DNA of 64,000 bases from Nitrospira tepida. GTDB lineage: Bacteria; Nitrospirota; Nitrospiria; Nitrospirales; Nitrospiraceae. Made by a program: the position numbers and the translations under genes. The stretch covers positions 3,504,001 to 3,568,000 of the forward strand of contig NZ_OX365700.1 in NCBI RefSeq assembly GCF_947241125.1. Direction: 5' to 3'. Below, one piece after another: positions 49,875-58,287 of this stretch. The notes under the pieces are model-generated. The model saw nothing but the letters and a program-made list of their open reading frames with translations. It did not search any database and was not told where the DNA came from. Position 1 is the first letter of the stretch; each line of letters starts with the position of its first letter.

Positions 49875-50788
49875 GTGGGGAGGTCCTCGAAATGAGTGAG
49901 CCGCTTGAATTCTTTGAATCGGGCTTCAATCTCTTTGTAATCCAGGACTCGCAAACGGTCAAGGCTAAAGGCCTCTACTGTAAAGGAGGCCATGACGCTG
50001 CCGAAGATCGTGGCCTGACGGAACGCGTCGGGCGAGCGGTTGCCGGTGGCCGCCAAGTACCCGAGGAATCCTCCGGCAAAGGTGTCGCCTGCTCCCGTCG
50101 GATCGAGCACCTGTTCCAGTGGGTAGGCCGGCGCCCCGAAGTATCCGCGTCCATCGAACATGAGCACGCCGTACTCGCCCCGCTTGATGACCAGATGCTT
50201 GGGGCCCCGGCTCAGGATCTTCTTCGCGACCTGGACCAGATTGGGGTGCTCGCCCAGGGCCCGCGCCTCCCCGTCGTTGATGATCAAGACATCGATCTGT
50301 TCCAGGACCTTCCATAAGGCGTCGCGCTTCCCGTTGATCCAGAAATTCATGGTGTCGCACGCCACCAGCGCCGGCCGCGTCACCTGAGAGAGCACTTCAA
50401 GTTGCAGTTCCGGGTCGATGTTCCCGAGAAACAGCACGTCCGGCGTTCGATACTGGGCCGGAAGCTTGGGCCGGAAGCTTTCAAATACGTTCAGCTTGGT
50501 ATCGAGCGTCTGGGCCTCATTGAGCTGATGGCTGTATTGGCCCCGCCACCGAAAGGTTTGCCCGGGCCGCCGCTCCAACCCGGCCAGATCGATCCGCCGG
50601 CTCTTCAGAAACGCCAGATGTTTCTCGGGGAAATCCTCTCCGACGACGGCGATCAAATCCACGCTCGTGAAATAACTGGCCGACGTGGAAAAATACGTGG
50701 CCGACCCGCCTAGCACCTCGTTCGCTTCCCCGAACGGCGTCGCCACGGTATCCAATGCGACCGACCCCACCACCAGCAGTTTCCCCAT
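49871..50788 (-). CDS. PfkB-family sugar/nucleoside kinase
   Basis: The 305-residue protein begins LLVVGSVALDTVATPFGEAN, has the PfkB-type LGGSATYFSTSASYFTSVDL, and near the C-terminus the signature DPTGAGDTFAGGFLGYLAAT, where the Asp is the catalytic base. It phosphorylates a sugar or nucleoside with ATP; the substrate cannot be read from sequence. Immediate linkage to methylthioadenosine phosphorylase (3-bp gap) suggests a role in nucleoside or methylthioribose-related salvage, as an inference. It overlaps the TPR lipoprotein start by four bases. Confidence 0.88.
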   Translation of the reverse strand: MGKLLVVGSVALDTVATPFGEANEVLGGSATYFSTSASYFTSVDLIAVVGEDFPEKHLAFLKSRRIDLAGLERRPGQTFRWRGQYSHQLNEAQTLDTKLNVFESFRPKLPAQYRTPDVLFLGNIDPELQLEVLSQVTRPALVACDTMNFWINGKRDALWKVLEQIDVLIINDGEARALGEHPNLVQVAKKILSRGPKHLVIKRGEYGVLMFDGRGYFGAPAYPLEQVLDPTGAGDTFAGGFLGYLAATGNRSPDAFRQATIFGSVMASFTVEAFSLDRLRVLDYKEIEARFKEFKRLTHFEDLPT

Positions 50789-50791
50789 ACG

Positions 50792-51697
50792 TCAGCCCCG
50801 TCCTTTCTTCGCTTCGATATAGCGGCCGATCAGCAGATGCAGCCGCGTCCGAGCCGCGGCCGGGATCGCCTCCGGCGCGGTGATAATGGCGCCCTTCAGC
50901 GCCTGTTGGCACCCGCAGACCGCCTTCTCTTCCAGTTGACCGACCACCTCCCGCAGCAACCGCTTCGCGAGCAGGACATTCTGCCGGAGCACGGTCAAAA
51001 TCGCCTCGACCTGCACGGCTTCTTCCGTCTCGTGCCAACAATCATAGTCGGTGACCAGGGCGATCGTGGCATAACACAGTTCCGCCTCCCTGGCCAGCTT
51101 GGCCTCCGGCATGTTGGTCATGCCGATCACGCTGACGTGCCAACTGCGATACAGATGCGATTCCGCTTTGGTCGAGAATTGCGGGCCTTCGATGCAGAGG
51201 TACGATCCGCCGCGGTGCGCGACGGCCCCGACCGACCGCGTGGCCTGTTCCACGATCTGACCCAGGCGGCCGCAGACCGGCTCCGCCAACCCCACATGGG
51301 CCACGACATCCGCATCGAAAAATGTGGAGGCCCGCCGTTTGGTCCAATCCAGAAACTGATCGGGCAACACGACATGGCCCGGTTGGATCGTTTCCCGCAT
51401 GCTGCCGACGGCGCTGACGGAGAGGACCTGTGAGACCCCGATCGCCTTCAGCGCGTAGATGTTCGCGCGATAATTGATGGTGCTCGGGCTGAATCGATGG
51501 CCCTGTCCATGTCGGGCGAGAAACGCGACCCGGCGTCCTTCAAGCTGTCCAAGGATCACCGGCCCGGACGGATCGCCGAACGGCGTCTTGATCCGCGCCT
51601 CCCGAACCTGCGTGAGCCCCTCCATCTCATAGAGCCCGCTGCCGCCGATGATTCCGATGTCGGCCCGTGCCTGGCCTGCTCCGCTGCGCCGGCTCAT
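50792..51697 (-). CDS. mtnP: S-methyl-5'-thioadenosine phosphorylase
   Basis: The 301-residue protein is a PNP/MTAP-family phosphorylase: IGIIGGSGLYEMEGL, TPFGDPSGPVILGQLEGRRV, AFLARHGQGHRFSPSTINYR, and the substrate region CIEGPQFSTKAES with VIGMTNMPEAKLAREAELCY. The TNMPE-type motif favours methylthioadenosine over guanosine or inosine. It cleaves MTA with phosphate to adenine and methylthioribose-1-phosphate, salvaging the by-product of polyamine synthesis. It overlaps miaA by four bases and precedes the PfkB kinase. Confidence 0.92.
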   Translation of the reverse strand: MSRRSGAGQARADIGIIGGSGLYEMEGLTQVREARIKTPFGDPSGPVILGQLEGRRVAFLARHGQGHRFSPSTINYRANIYALKAIGVSQVLSVSAVGSMRETIQPGHVVLPDQFLDWTKRRASTFFDADVVAHVGLAEPVCGRLGQIVEQATRSVGAVAHRGGSYLCIEGPQFSTKAESHLYRSWHVSVIGMTNMPEAKLAREAELCYATIALVTDYDCWHETEEAVQVEAILTVLRQNVLLAKRLLREVVGQLEEKAVCGCQQALKGAIITAPEAIPAAARTRLHLLIGRYIEAKKGRG

Positions 51698-52722
51698 CGC
51701 GCTCCCGCCCCGATGGAGGAGAGATCCGTTTGAGACCGGGCCGGCGCCCGACCGCCGACAAGCCGGCTAAGAAAATCGTGGACGAGGGCCGCTACACGAG
51801 CGGTCACCTGTTCCGCCGTTTCCTCCGGTGCGATCGTCACCCAATGAACATCCGATTCCGCCCGAAACCAGGTAAGCTGGCGCTTGGCAAACCGGCGCGT
51901 GTCCCGTTTCAGCCGGCGCACCGCCTCGTCATAGTCGTACTGGCCCAGGAGATAACCCGCCATCTGCTTATACCCGACTCCCCTCATCGCGCTCAGGTGC
52001 GGACCGTATCCTCGGTCGAGCAGGCGCTGAGTTTCTTCTCGGAGCCCGCGGGCCAACATGCCATCGATCCGTTCCTCTATCCGCCGATACAACTCGGCTC
52101 GCTCGCGGAGCAGACCGATCGTCACCGATGCATATGGCGATTCGGCAAACCGGTGGGCGCCGTGGATGCCTGACAGGGCCCGACCTGTCCGTGCATACAC
52201 CTCCAGCGCCCTGATGATCTTGACGTGATCATGCGGATGCAGGCGCGCGGCCGCCGCCGGGTCCACGTCCGCCAGCTTGCGGTGCAACGACTCGGCTCCC
52301 TGCGCCCGTGCCTCCTTCTCCAGCCTCACGCGCATCGTCCAGTCCGCCGGAGGCCCTTCACAGAGCCCCCGCAGAAGCGCCCTGATATAGAGTCCCGTCC
52401 CACCGACGACCAGTGGCAGCTTGCCCTGCCGGTGTAACCGGGCGATCTCGCTCTCCGCATGCCGACGGTAGAGGCTGACATTGAACGGTTGGTCGGGATC
52501 GACAAGGTCGATGAGCCGATGCGGAACCGTGAGCAGCTCTTCCGAACAAGGCTTGTCGGTGCCGATGTCCATGCCCCGGTAGACTTGACGGGAATCCGCC
52601 GCCAGCACCTCCGTCTCCAAGGCTTGGGCCAGCCGCAGACCCACCGCGGACTTCCCCACGGCCGTGGGGCCCACCAGCGCCACGACCGGCTTGAGCAAAG
52701 GATATTGGTCCGCCGTCAGCAC
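51694..52722 (-). CDS. miaA: tRNA dimethylallyltransferase MiaA
   Basis: The protein has P-loop ALVGPTAVGKSAVGLRLA and the MiaA motifs ADSRQVYRGMDIGTDKP, VPHRLIDLVDPDQPFNVSLY, VVGGTGLYIRALLRGL and, near the C-terminus, the RRFAKRQLTWFR motif. It transfers a dimethylallyl group to A37 of UNN-reading tRNAs. I prefer a GTG start at 52722 (342 residues), preceded by AGGGG and clear of mutL. An ATG at 52794 would overlap mutL by 32 bp and has no ribosome binding site. The mutL-miaA pairing is common in bacteria. Confidence 0.94.
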   Translation of the reverse strand: MLTADQYPLLKPVVALVGPTAVGKSAVGLRLAQALETEVLAADSRQVYRGMDIGTDKPCSEELLTVPHRLIDLVDPDQPFNVSLYRRHAESEIARLHRQGKLPLVVGGTGLYIRALLRGLCEGPPADWTMRVRLEKEARAQGAESLHRKLADVDPAAAARLHPHDHVKIIRALEVYARTGRALSGIHGAHRFAESPYASVTIGLLRERAELYRRIEERIDGMLARGLREETQRLLDRGYGPHLSAMRGVGYKQMAGYLLGQYDYDEAVRRLKRDTRRFAKRQLTWFRAESDVHWVTIAPEETAEQVTARVAALVHDFLSRLVGGRAPARSQTDLSSIGAGAR

Positions 52723-52762
52723 GATTCCCCTATCTCCGAAAGATTGAAGATGGTCCTGTCTC

Positions 52763-54568
52763 TCACGTGCGGTCGAAGAGGCGGTTGAGATCATCGAACG
52801 GCAGACGGAGCGCCACGCGCCGGCCGTGCGGACAGGTCATGATCATGCCCTCTTGCGCCCAGTCTCGGACCAGTTGAGCGATTTCTGGCAACGTCATCGA
52901 CCGGCCGGCGCGCACCGCTGAATGGCAGGCCAGGGTGGCCGCCACTGCTTGCATCCGCGCGTCGAAGGAAGATGTCGTTCCCCACTCCTCCAAGTCTTCC
53001 AACATGCCCTGCACCACCCCGGCGACATCGCCCATGCGCAGGATCGCCGGCACCGCCCGGACGGCGAACGTCCGATCTCCGAACGGCTCGACATGGAACC
53101 CGCAGGCTTCCAAATCTCCCAGATACTGCTGCAACTGTTCGGCCTGTTGAGCCGTGGTCTCCACCGGCAACGGTGTCACCAAGGTTTGCGCCTGCACGGC
53201 GCGGTCCTGCCAGGCCCGCCACAGCCGCTGAAATAACACCCGTTCATGGGCCGTATGTTGGTCGATCACCTGCAACTCATCCCCGATTTGAGCCAGCAGA
53301 AACGTCCGACCGACCTGTCCGAAGGCCATGACATCCGGGATCGATTGACACGCCGGCTCGGTCTCTGTTGCAGATAACCCGGACCGCCTGGCATCCCCGC
53401 CGACGGCCGGCCTGGCTGTTCCGGATATATCCGCGGCGACCGAACCGGCAAATAATCCAAGAGTCTGAGAGACAAACCCGGCCGAACCCTGAGCGGAATA
53501 GCTCTGATCAGGAATCGAAAGAGCCGGGCCTGCTGCCGCGTCGGCAACGGAAACGCCATCGCCCTGATCTCCCAACGCGGTCTTGACGGCCTGCCGGACC
53601 GTCTGGTGAATCACGTCCTGCTCGGCGAAACGCACTTCGCGCTTGGTCGGGTGCACGTTCACGTCGATGCGGGCCGGGTCGACATCCACGAACAGGATGA
53701 ACTGGGCATGGCGCCCCTTCGCCAATTGGACCCCGTACGCATCGGCGATCGCGTGCAGGATCGTGGAATTCTTCACCGGACGCCGGTTGACGAAGAGTTC
53801 TTGGGGGCTCCGGGTCCCGCGAAGGTGCAGCGCGTTGACCGTGACCCCTTCGATCCGGACTCCCGGCCGTTCCCCGCGAACGACCAGCGTCTGATTCAGA
53901 AACTGGCCGCGATAGATCTGCACTATGCGATCCCGCCTCGTCGCCACGGCCGCGCAATGCAGGACTTCCTGCCCGTTGTGCGTCAGCCGAAAGTGCACCT
54001 GCGGCCAGGCCAGGCTGGCCTGTTGGACGACCTGTGCGATGTGCGAGAACTCGGTGGCCGGCGATTTGAGGAACTTCTTCCGCGCGGGGGTGTTGAAGAA
54101 CAGGTCGGTCACGTCCATCTGGGTGCCCGGGGCGGCGGCGGCATCCTCGACCGACGTGATCGAGCCCCCGACCACCTCCACCTTGCTGCCGACGGCTTCG
54201 TCTCGGCGGCAGGTGACCAGCCGAACCTTGGACACGGCGGCGATGCTGGGCACAGCCTCGCCCCGAAAGCCCATGGTTTGGATGGACGCGAGATCCCGAT
54301 CGGAGCGCAGCTTGCTGGTCGCGTGCCGCCGAAAGGCCAACAGCGCATCGTCCCGCGTCATGCCTTCCCCGTTGTCGGTCACGCGGATTCGGCTCAGACC
54401 GCCGTCGACGACCTCGACCGTGATCATCGTGCCGCCGGCATCGAGACTATTATCGATAAGCTCTTTGACCACGGCGGCCGGACGTTCGATGACCTCGCCC
54501 GCAGCGATGCGGCCGACGACCTCGGCAGGCAGAATCCTGATTTTCGCCTGAGGGCTGCCCGTCATCAT
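52763..54568 (-). CDS. mutL: DNA mismatch repair protein MutL
   Basis: The 601-residue protein has the GHKL ATPase N-terminus (AAGEVIERPAAVVKELIDNS, then LDAGGTMITVEV, DNGEGMTRDDALLAFRRHAT and TMGFRGEAVPSIAAVSKVRL) and a C-terminal dimerisation/endonuclease domain. The metal-binding motif reads DQHTAHER (usual DQHAxxE; D, H and E kept) and the CPHGRP-type motif reads CPHGRR. It couples MutS recognition to strand incision; no mutS is in the window. Two Met codons start the frame (54568 and 54565). Confidence 0.96.
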   Translation of the reverse strand: MMTGSPQAKIRILPAEVVGRIAAGEVIERPAAVVKELIDNSLDAGGTMITVEVVDGGLSRIRVTDNGEGMTRDDALLAFRRHATSKLRSDRDLASIQTMGFRGEAVPSIAAVSKVRLVTCRRDEAVGSKVEVVGGSITSVEDAAAAPGTQMDVTDLFFNTPARKKFLKSPATEFSHIAQVVQQASLAWPQVHFRLTHNGQEVLHCAAVATRRDRIVQIYRGQFLNQTLVVRGERPGVRIEGVTVNALHLRGTRSPQELFVNRRPVKNSTILHAIADAYGVQLAKGRHAQFILFVDVDPARIDVNVHPTKREVRFAEQDVIHQTVRQAVKTALGDQGDGVSVADAAAGPALSIPDQSYSAQGSAGFVSQTLGLFAGSVAADISGTARPAVGGDARRSGLSATETEPACQSIPDVMAFGQVGRTFLLAQIGDELQVIDQHTAHERVLFQRLWRAWQDRAVQAQTLVTPLPVETTAQQAEQLQQYLGDLEACGFHVEPFGDRTFAVRAVPAILRMGDVAGVVQGMLEDLEEWGTTSSFDARMQAVAATLACHSAVRAGRSMTLPEIAQLVRDWAQEGMIMTCPHGRRVALRLPFDDLNRLFDRT

Positions 54569-54643
54569 GGCCTGTGGTGCATGGTCGCTCGGACCGTCCG
54601 AATTGCGTGCGAGGCGGCGGCGAGCGTTCCGCCGGCCGGCGGA

Positions 54644-55444
54644 TTATCGAAGCTCGGCGAGACGGTTCTTGGCAAGCTTGGCTTCTTCGGACATCGCAAA
54701 TTCTTCAAGCACGCGCTTCAAATACTTCTTGGCCTTTCCCGTATCGCCGGTTTCCGATGCGGACAGGCCGATCTTATAGAGCGCCGCCGGCACCTTCTCG
54801 CTGCCGGGATGTTCGGTGACAACCTGCTCATAGGCTTGGATCGCCCGGACATAATCCTTCAAGTTGTAATAGGATTCGCCGAGCCAATAATACGCGTTCG
54901 GAACCAAGGACGCGGTCGGAAAATCCTTCACGAATCTCTGAAAGCCGATCACCGCCATGTCGTAACGGCCGTTGAGATAGTCGTTGTAGGCGAGATTGAA
55001 CGCGGAAGTCGGCGAGAGACCCGGCACCCCGGGCAACAGCGGACTTGTCTCGGGAGTTGGCGACGGCTTCGTCGGCTTGATGCTCTTGCCCAGATCCGTC
55101 GCGGGAGGCGGTTCGACCTTCGAGGACAGGGACGGCGTCCCAGACCCGGGTGATTCTTCCAGCCTCGCCATCCGGCTTTCCAGTTTTGTCAGACGGGCCG
55201 CGAGATCGTCAAGCCGCTGCCGGAGTGGATCCGCGTCCTTTTCCTTGACGGCCTCCAACGTTTGAACCCGCCGCGTGAGTCCCTCCAACCGCTTTTGCTC
55301 CTGATCCTGCGTCTTCACCACCGCCCGGAGCTCCTCCCGGATATCCACAAAATCCGAATGCTTGGCGCAACCGGAGAAGAGCAGGCCCACGGAAAACACC
55401 ATCAGCAGACTCGTCGCACTGACTAACAATCTGGAACCGTGCAT
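54644..55444 (-). CDS. cpoB: CpoB/YbgF-like TPR lipoprotein of the Tol-Pal cluster
   Basis: The 266-residue product has a lipobox (SVGLLFSGC), a short coiled coil (about 40-100) and a C-terminal run of three TPR units typical of YbgF/CpoB (AFNLAYNDYLNGRYDMAVIG, YYWLGESYYNLKDYVRAIQA, ALYKIGLSASETGDTGKAKK). CpoB coordinates Tol-Pal with peptidoglycan synthesis at division; the lipid anchor is a variation on the soluble enteric protein. It lies 7 bp after a longer paralogue. The start at 55444 precedes the signal; a frame to 55582 overlaps the paralogue out of frame. Confidence 0.88.
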   Translation of the reverse strand: MHGSRLLVSATSLLMVFSVGLLFSGCAKHSDFVDIREELRAVVKTQDQEQKRLEGLTRRVQTLEAVKEKDADPLRQRLDDLAARLTKLESRMARLEESPGSGTPSLSSKVEPPPATDLGKSIKPTKPSPTPETSPLLPGVPGLSPTSAFNLAYNDYLNGRYDMAVIGFQRFVKDFPTASLVPNAYYWLGESYYNLKDYVRAIQAYEQVVTEHPGSEKVPAALYKIGLSASETGDTGKAKKYLKRVLEEFAMSEEAKLAKNRLAELR

Positions 55445-55451
55445 CGCGAGG

Positions 55452-57266
55452 TCAATGCTCCTTCTTGAGTTGCGCGAGCTTCTCGGTGGCCTTGCCCGCT
55501 TCCTGGCTGTTCGGATAGCGCGACAGCAGTTGCTGCAATGTGGCCGTCGCCTTGGCGCGGTCCCGCAAGGCCAGGTAGGCATAGCCCTTTTTCAAGATCG
55601 CGGAGGGGACCTTCTCACTGTGGGGGTAGTCGCGTTCGACTCGTTCATAGGCATCGATGGCCCGGCGGTAATCCTTCTGGCCGTAATAGGATTCGCCGAG
55701 CCAAAAACGGGCGTTCGGGGACAGATCGGAATTCGGATAGTCCGACAGAAACGCCGCGAATCCTTCCTGCGCGCCGGGCAGATCCCCCTCGCGCAGGCGC
55801 CCCAATAATTGTTCATAGCGTTCCCTCGCAGGATCGCGTCCGGTCGGCCCTGAAAAACTGGCCGGCTGCGGCGGCCGTTCGCTCGGTGCCGCTACCCGCG
55901 GGGCTGCGGCTTTCGCCTGAATCGAGACCTGGTCGTTGCTGTTCGACGAGGCCGCGGGATGGTTCACCGGCGCCGGTGCAGGAACCGCATGGGCCGTCCG
56001 ATCTGCGAACTGCTGCTCCACCCGCTTGGTGAATTCCTGGACAGCCGTGAGGTACTTGGTGAGCTCGTCCAGGCGCCGGTCCTGCTCCTCCAGCCGGCTG
56101 ACGACCTTGGCGTATTCCGGCCCCTGCTGCTCCACCCGTTTGGTGAATTCCTGGACACCTGTCACATACTTGCCGAGCTCGTCCAGGCGCCGGTCCTGTT
56201 CCTCCAGCCGGCTGACGAACCTATCGCCGGCCGACTCCAGCGCCTTCGCGACAGTGTTCACGCTCTTGTTCACGTCCTCGAGATGCGCGGCCGTCGTCTT
56301 ATTGACCTCATTGACGTGAGTGGTCATCGACTTCATATCGGCGTCGAGTTTCGCCGACAAGCCGTCGAGCCGCTTGGCCAACACCGACGCTTGCTGGTTC
56401 ACCGATCCGGACAGATCGGTCGCGACCTTATCCTGGTTGACGATCTTGTCGCCCAATCCCGAGAGGGCCTGCTTAAAGTCACCCAAGGCCTGCCTAAGAT
56501 CCGCCACATTCTTGTCTTGCGCATCCAGCTTCTGGGTCAAACCCGCCGACTTGGCCTCGGCGTTTTTGATGTCCCGCTGTTGTTCGTCGAGGCGCTCGCT
56601 GACTTTTTCCAATCGCTCGCTGACCTTCTTGAAAATATTCTCCGTCGTCGCCAGCCGGGCGGCGATTTCGTCCAAGCGGATCGACAGCTTGGCCACCTGC
56701 GCGGTGGAATCGCCGGACAGTTTGCTCAGATCCTTGGTGACCGCCTCCTTGAAGTCGTTCCGAAACCGCTCCTGGTCGCTCCGCAGCCGATCCTGCTCCG
56801 CCTTGATCTCGTTTCGGAACCGGTCCTGCTCCAGCTTGAGTTCCTGCCGCGAGGCCGTCACCAGATTGGACTGTTCGGTCAACTCCTTTCGCAGCTTGTT
56901 CGCGGCCTGGGACAACTCGCTGCGGATGTCGTCCTGCGACCGCCGCAGCTTATCCTCTTCATGCGCCCGCTTCTCGACGTCGCCCCGGAGCGCCGCCAGT
57001 TCCCGCTCGCGAATCTGGCTGATATCTTCGTTCAGTCGCGCGCGGGTTTCCCGCACGATGCGGTCCATCTCGGTTTTCATCTCGGCCTTGGATTCACTGA
57101 TGCTTTTCTGGAGTTCGGTCTTGGACTCACGTATGCTTTTTTGCAGCTCGAGTTTCTGATTCTTGACATCCGCCTGCTGGGCGAGACACCCGGCGAGGAC
57201 GAGACCACTCAGCCCGCCGGCCGCCGTCAGGCTCCACTTCCAGACTGCCTGCGCGATGAGACTCAT
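55452..57266 (-). CDS. Long coiled-coil lipoprotein with C-terminal CpoB/YbgF domain
   Basis: The 604-residue protein has a lipoprotein signal (GGLSGLVLAGC, Cys near residue 27), then about 400 residues of nearly continuous coiled coil. Within it a 35-residue block SRLEEQDRRLDEL followed by KYxTxVQEFTKRVEQQ occurs twice. A Pro/Ala linker leads to three TPR units matching the CpoB paralogue next door (FWLGESYYGQKDYRRAIDAY). The length suggests a tether reaching from the outer membrane across the periplasm. It lies between pal and cpoB. Confidence 0.85.
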   Translation of the reverse strand: MSLIAQAVWKWSLTAAGGLSGLVLAGCLAQQADVKNQKLELQKSIRESKTELQKSISESKAEMKTEMDRIVRETRARLNEDISQIRERELAALRGDVEKRAHEEDKLRRSQDDIRSELSQAANKLRKELTEQSNLVTASRQELKLEQDRFRNEIKAEQDRLRSDQERFRNDFKEAVTKDLSKLSGDSTAQVAKLSIRLDEIAARLATTENIFKKVSERLEKVSERLDEQQRDIKNAEAKSAGLTQKLDAQDKNVADLRQALGDFKQALSGLGDKIVNQDKVATDLSGSVNQQASVLAKRLDGLSAKLDADMKSMTTHVNEVNKTTAAHLEDVNKSVNTVAKALESAGDRFVSRLEEQDRRLDELGKYVTGVQEFTKRVEQQGPEYAKVVSRLEEQDRRLDELTKYLTAVQEFTKRVEQQFADRTAHAVPAPAPVNHPAASSNSNDQVSIQAKAAAPRVAAPSERPPQPASFSGPTGRDPARERYEQLLGRLREGDLPGAQEGFAAFLSDYPNSDLSPNARFWLGESYYGQKDYRRAIDAYERVERDYPHSEKVPSAILKKGYAYLALRDRAKATATLQQLLSRYPNSQEAGKATEKLAQLKKEH

Positions 57267-57350
57267 GCGTCACCCCCCTCCACCGACCGCGTTGCTCGCG
57301 ATGGGCTCATTCCGGATCATCCTGATGCACCCCGATCCTGCCGGCAGGCG

Positions 57351-58217
57351 CTACTTCTTCCTCACGACCAGATGGCCGCGGCGATTCTGCTGGTAGCAGC
57401 TCTCGGCATGTTCGTGGCAGAAAGGCCGCTCCTTGCCATACGAGACGACCGACAATTGGTTGGCCGCCACCCCCAGCTCTACCAGGTAATTTCTGACGGC
57501 CTTGGCCCGTTTTTCGCCCAGCACCAGGTTATAGGCCGAGGTACCGCGCTCATCGCAATGGCCCTCGATCTTGACCAAGCTGCCGGGGTTTGTTCTGATC
57601 CAGTCCGCATCGACCGCCAACACGCGCCGGCCCTCTTCATTGATCTGCCAGCTATCGTAGGCAAAAAACACGTCATGCAAACCGGAGGCTGCCGAGGCCA
57701 ATTGCTCTTGCCGCAGTTCCTCAGTCTGGCGTGCCGCGCTTTCGGACGGCTGCACTTTCGCCAACAACGGGCCGCCTCCGAGCCGCTCTTCAGCCGGAGC
57801 GCCCCCCGATTTCATGGAATCCAATCCGCTCAGATGGCCCGTGTCTCCGGCCGGATTGCCCGGCGCGCTTCCCATGTCTCCGCCTGACATGGATAGGCTT
57901 GGAATGTTGGAATTATAGTCCGGTTCGATCGTGCGTCCGGTTCCGCCCGACGAATCGGGCATCCTGCCCATCCCGCTCGTTGATTCCGGCGTCCCGCTCG
58001 ATGAATCCGGCGTCCCTCCAGGTCCGATCGGTTGCTCCGAGACGCTGCCGGTCCCGAACCCGCCTGTCCCGGCGCTCCCGCCTCCGCCGCGTTTGGCCAT
58101 CTCCGACGACTTGGAGCCGGAACTGGCTTGCACGGATTTTTTGGAACATCCCGGGGTCGTCAACAGCAGCAATCCGACTGCTGCGACAAGGCTGATGGTG
58201 ACACACGATATCTTCAT
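57351..58217 (-). CDS. pal: Peptidoglycan-associated lipoprotein Pal (extended)
   Basis: The 288-residue protein has a lipoprotein signal (VGLLLLTTPGC), a long Gly/Ser/Pro-rich region of about 140 residues, and a C-terminal OmpA-like peptidoglycan-binding domain: HDVFFAYDSWQINEEGRRVL then SLVKIEGHCDERGTSAYNLV and LGEKRAKAVRNYLVELGV. The extra linker makes it longer than enteric Pal (about 170 residues). GAGGAG precedes the ATG at 58217. It follows tolB by 70 bp, the standard tol-pal order. Confidence 0.95.
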   Translation of the reverse strand: MKISCVTISLVAAVGLLLLTTPGCSKKSVQASSGSKSSEMAKRGGGGSAGTGGFGTGSVSEQPIGPGGTPDSSSGTPESTSGMGRMPDSSGGTGRTIEPDYNSNIPSLSMSGGDMGSAPGNPAGDTGHLSGLDSMKSGGAPAEERLGGGPLLAKVQPSESAARQTEELRQEQLASAASGLHDVFFAYDSWQINEEGRRVLAVDADWIRTNPGSLVKIEGHCDERGTSAYNLVLGEKRAKAVRNYLVELGVAANQLSVVSYGKERPFCHEHAESCYQQNRRGHLVVRKK

Positions 58218-58287
58218 GGCTGCACTCCTCAGGTGAAAGTAAAGAGATGGCGTTATCGGTCGGGTCATCCTCAACGCCCGGCCGGCC

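Noticed and set aside
52763-54568. MutL with inactive endonuclease
   Set aside because: The motif deviates (DQHTAHER, CPHGRR), but the metal-ligand D, H, E, C and H residues are kept, so inactivity cannot be claimed.
55959-57887. 642-codon plus-strand open frame opposite the coiled-coil gene and pal
   Set aside because: It spans two genes on the other strand and has low-complexity composition, so it is a shadow of the coiled-coil codon pattern.
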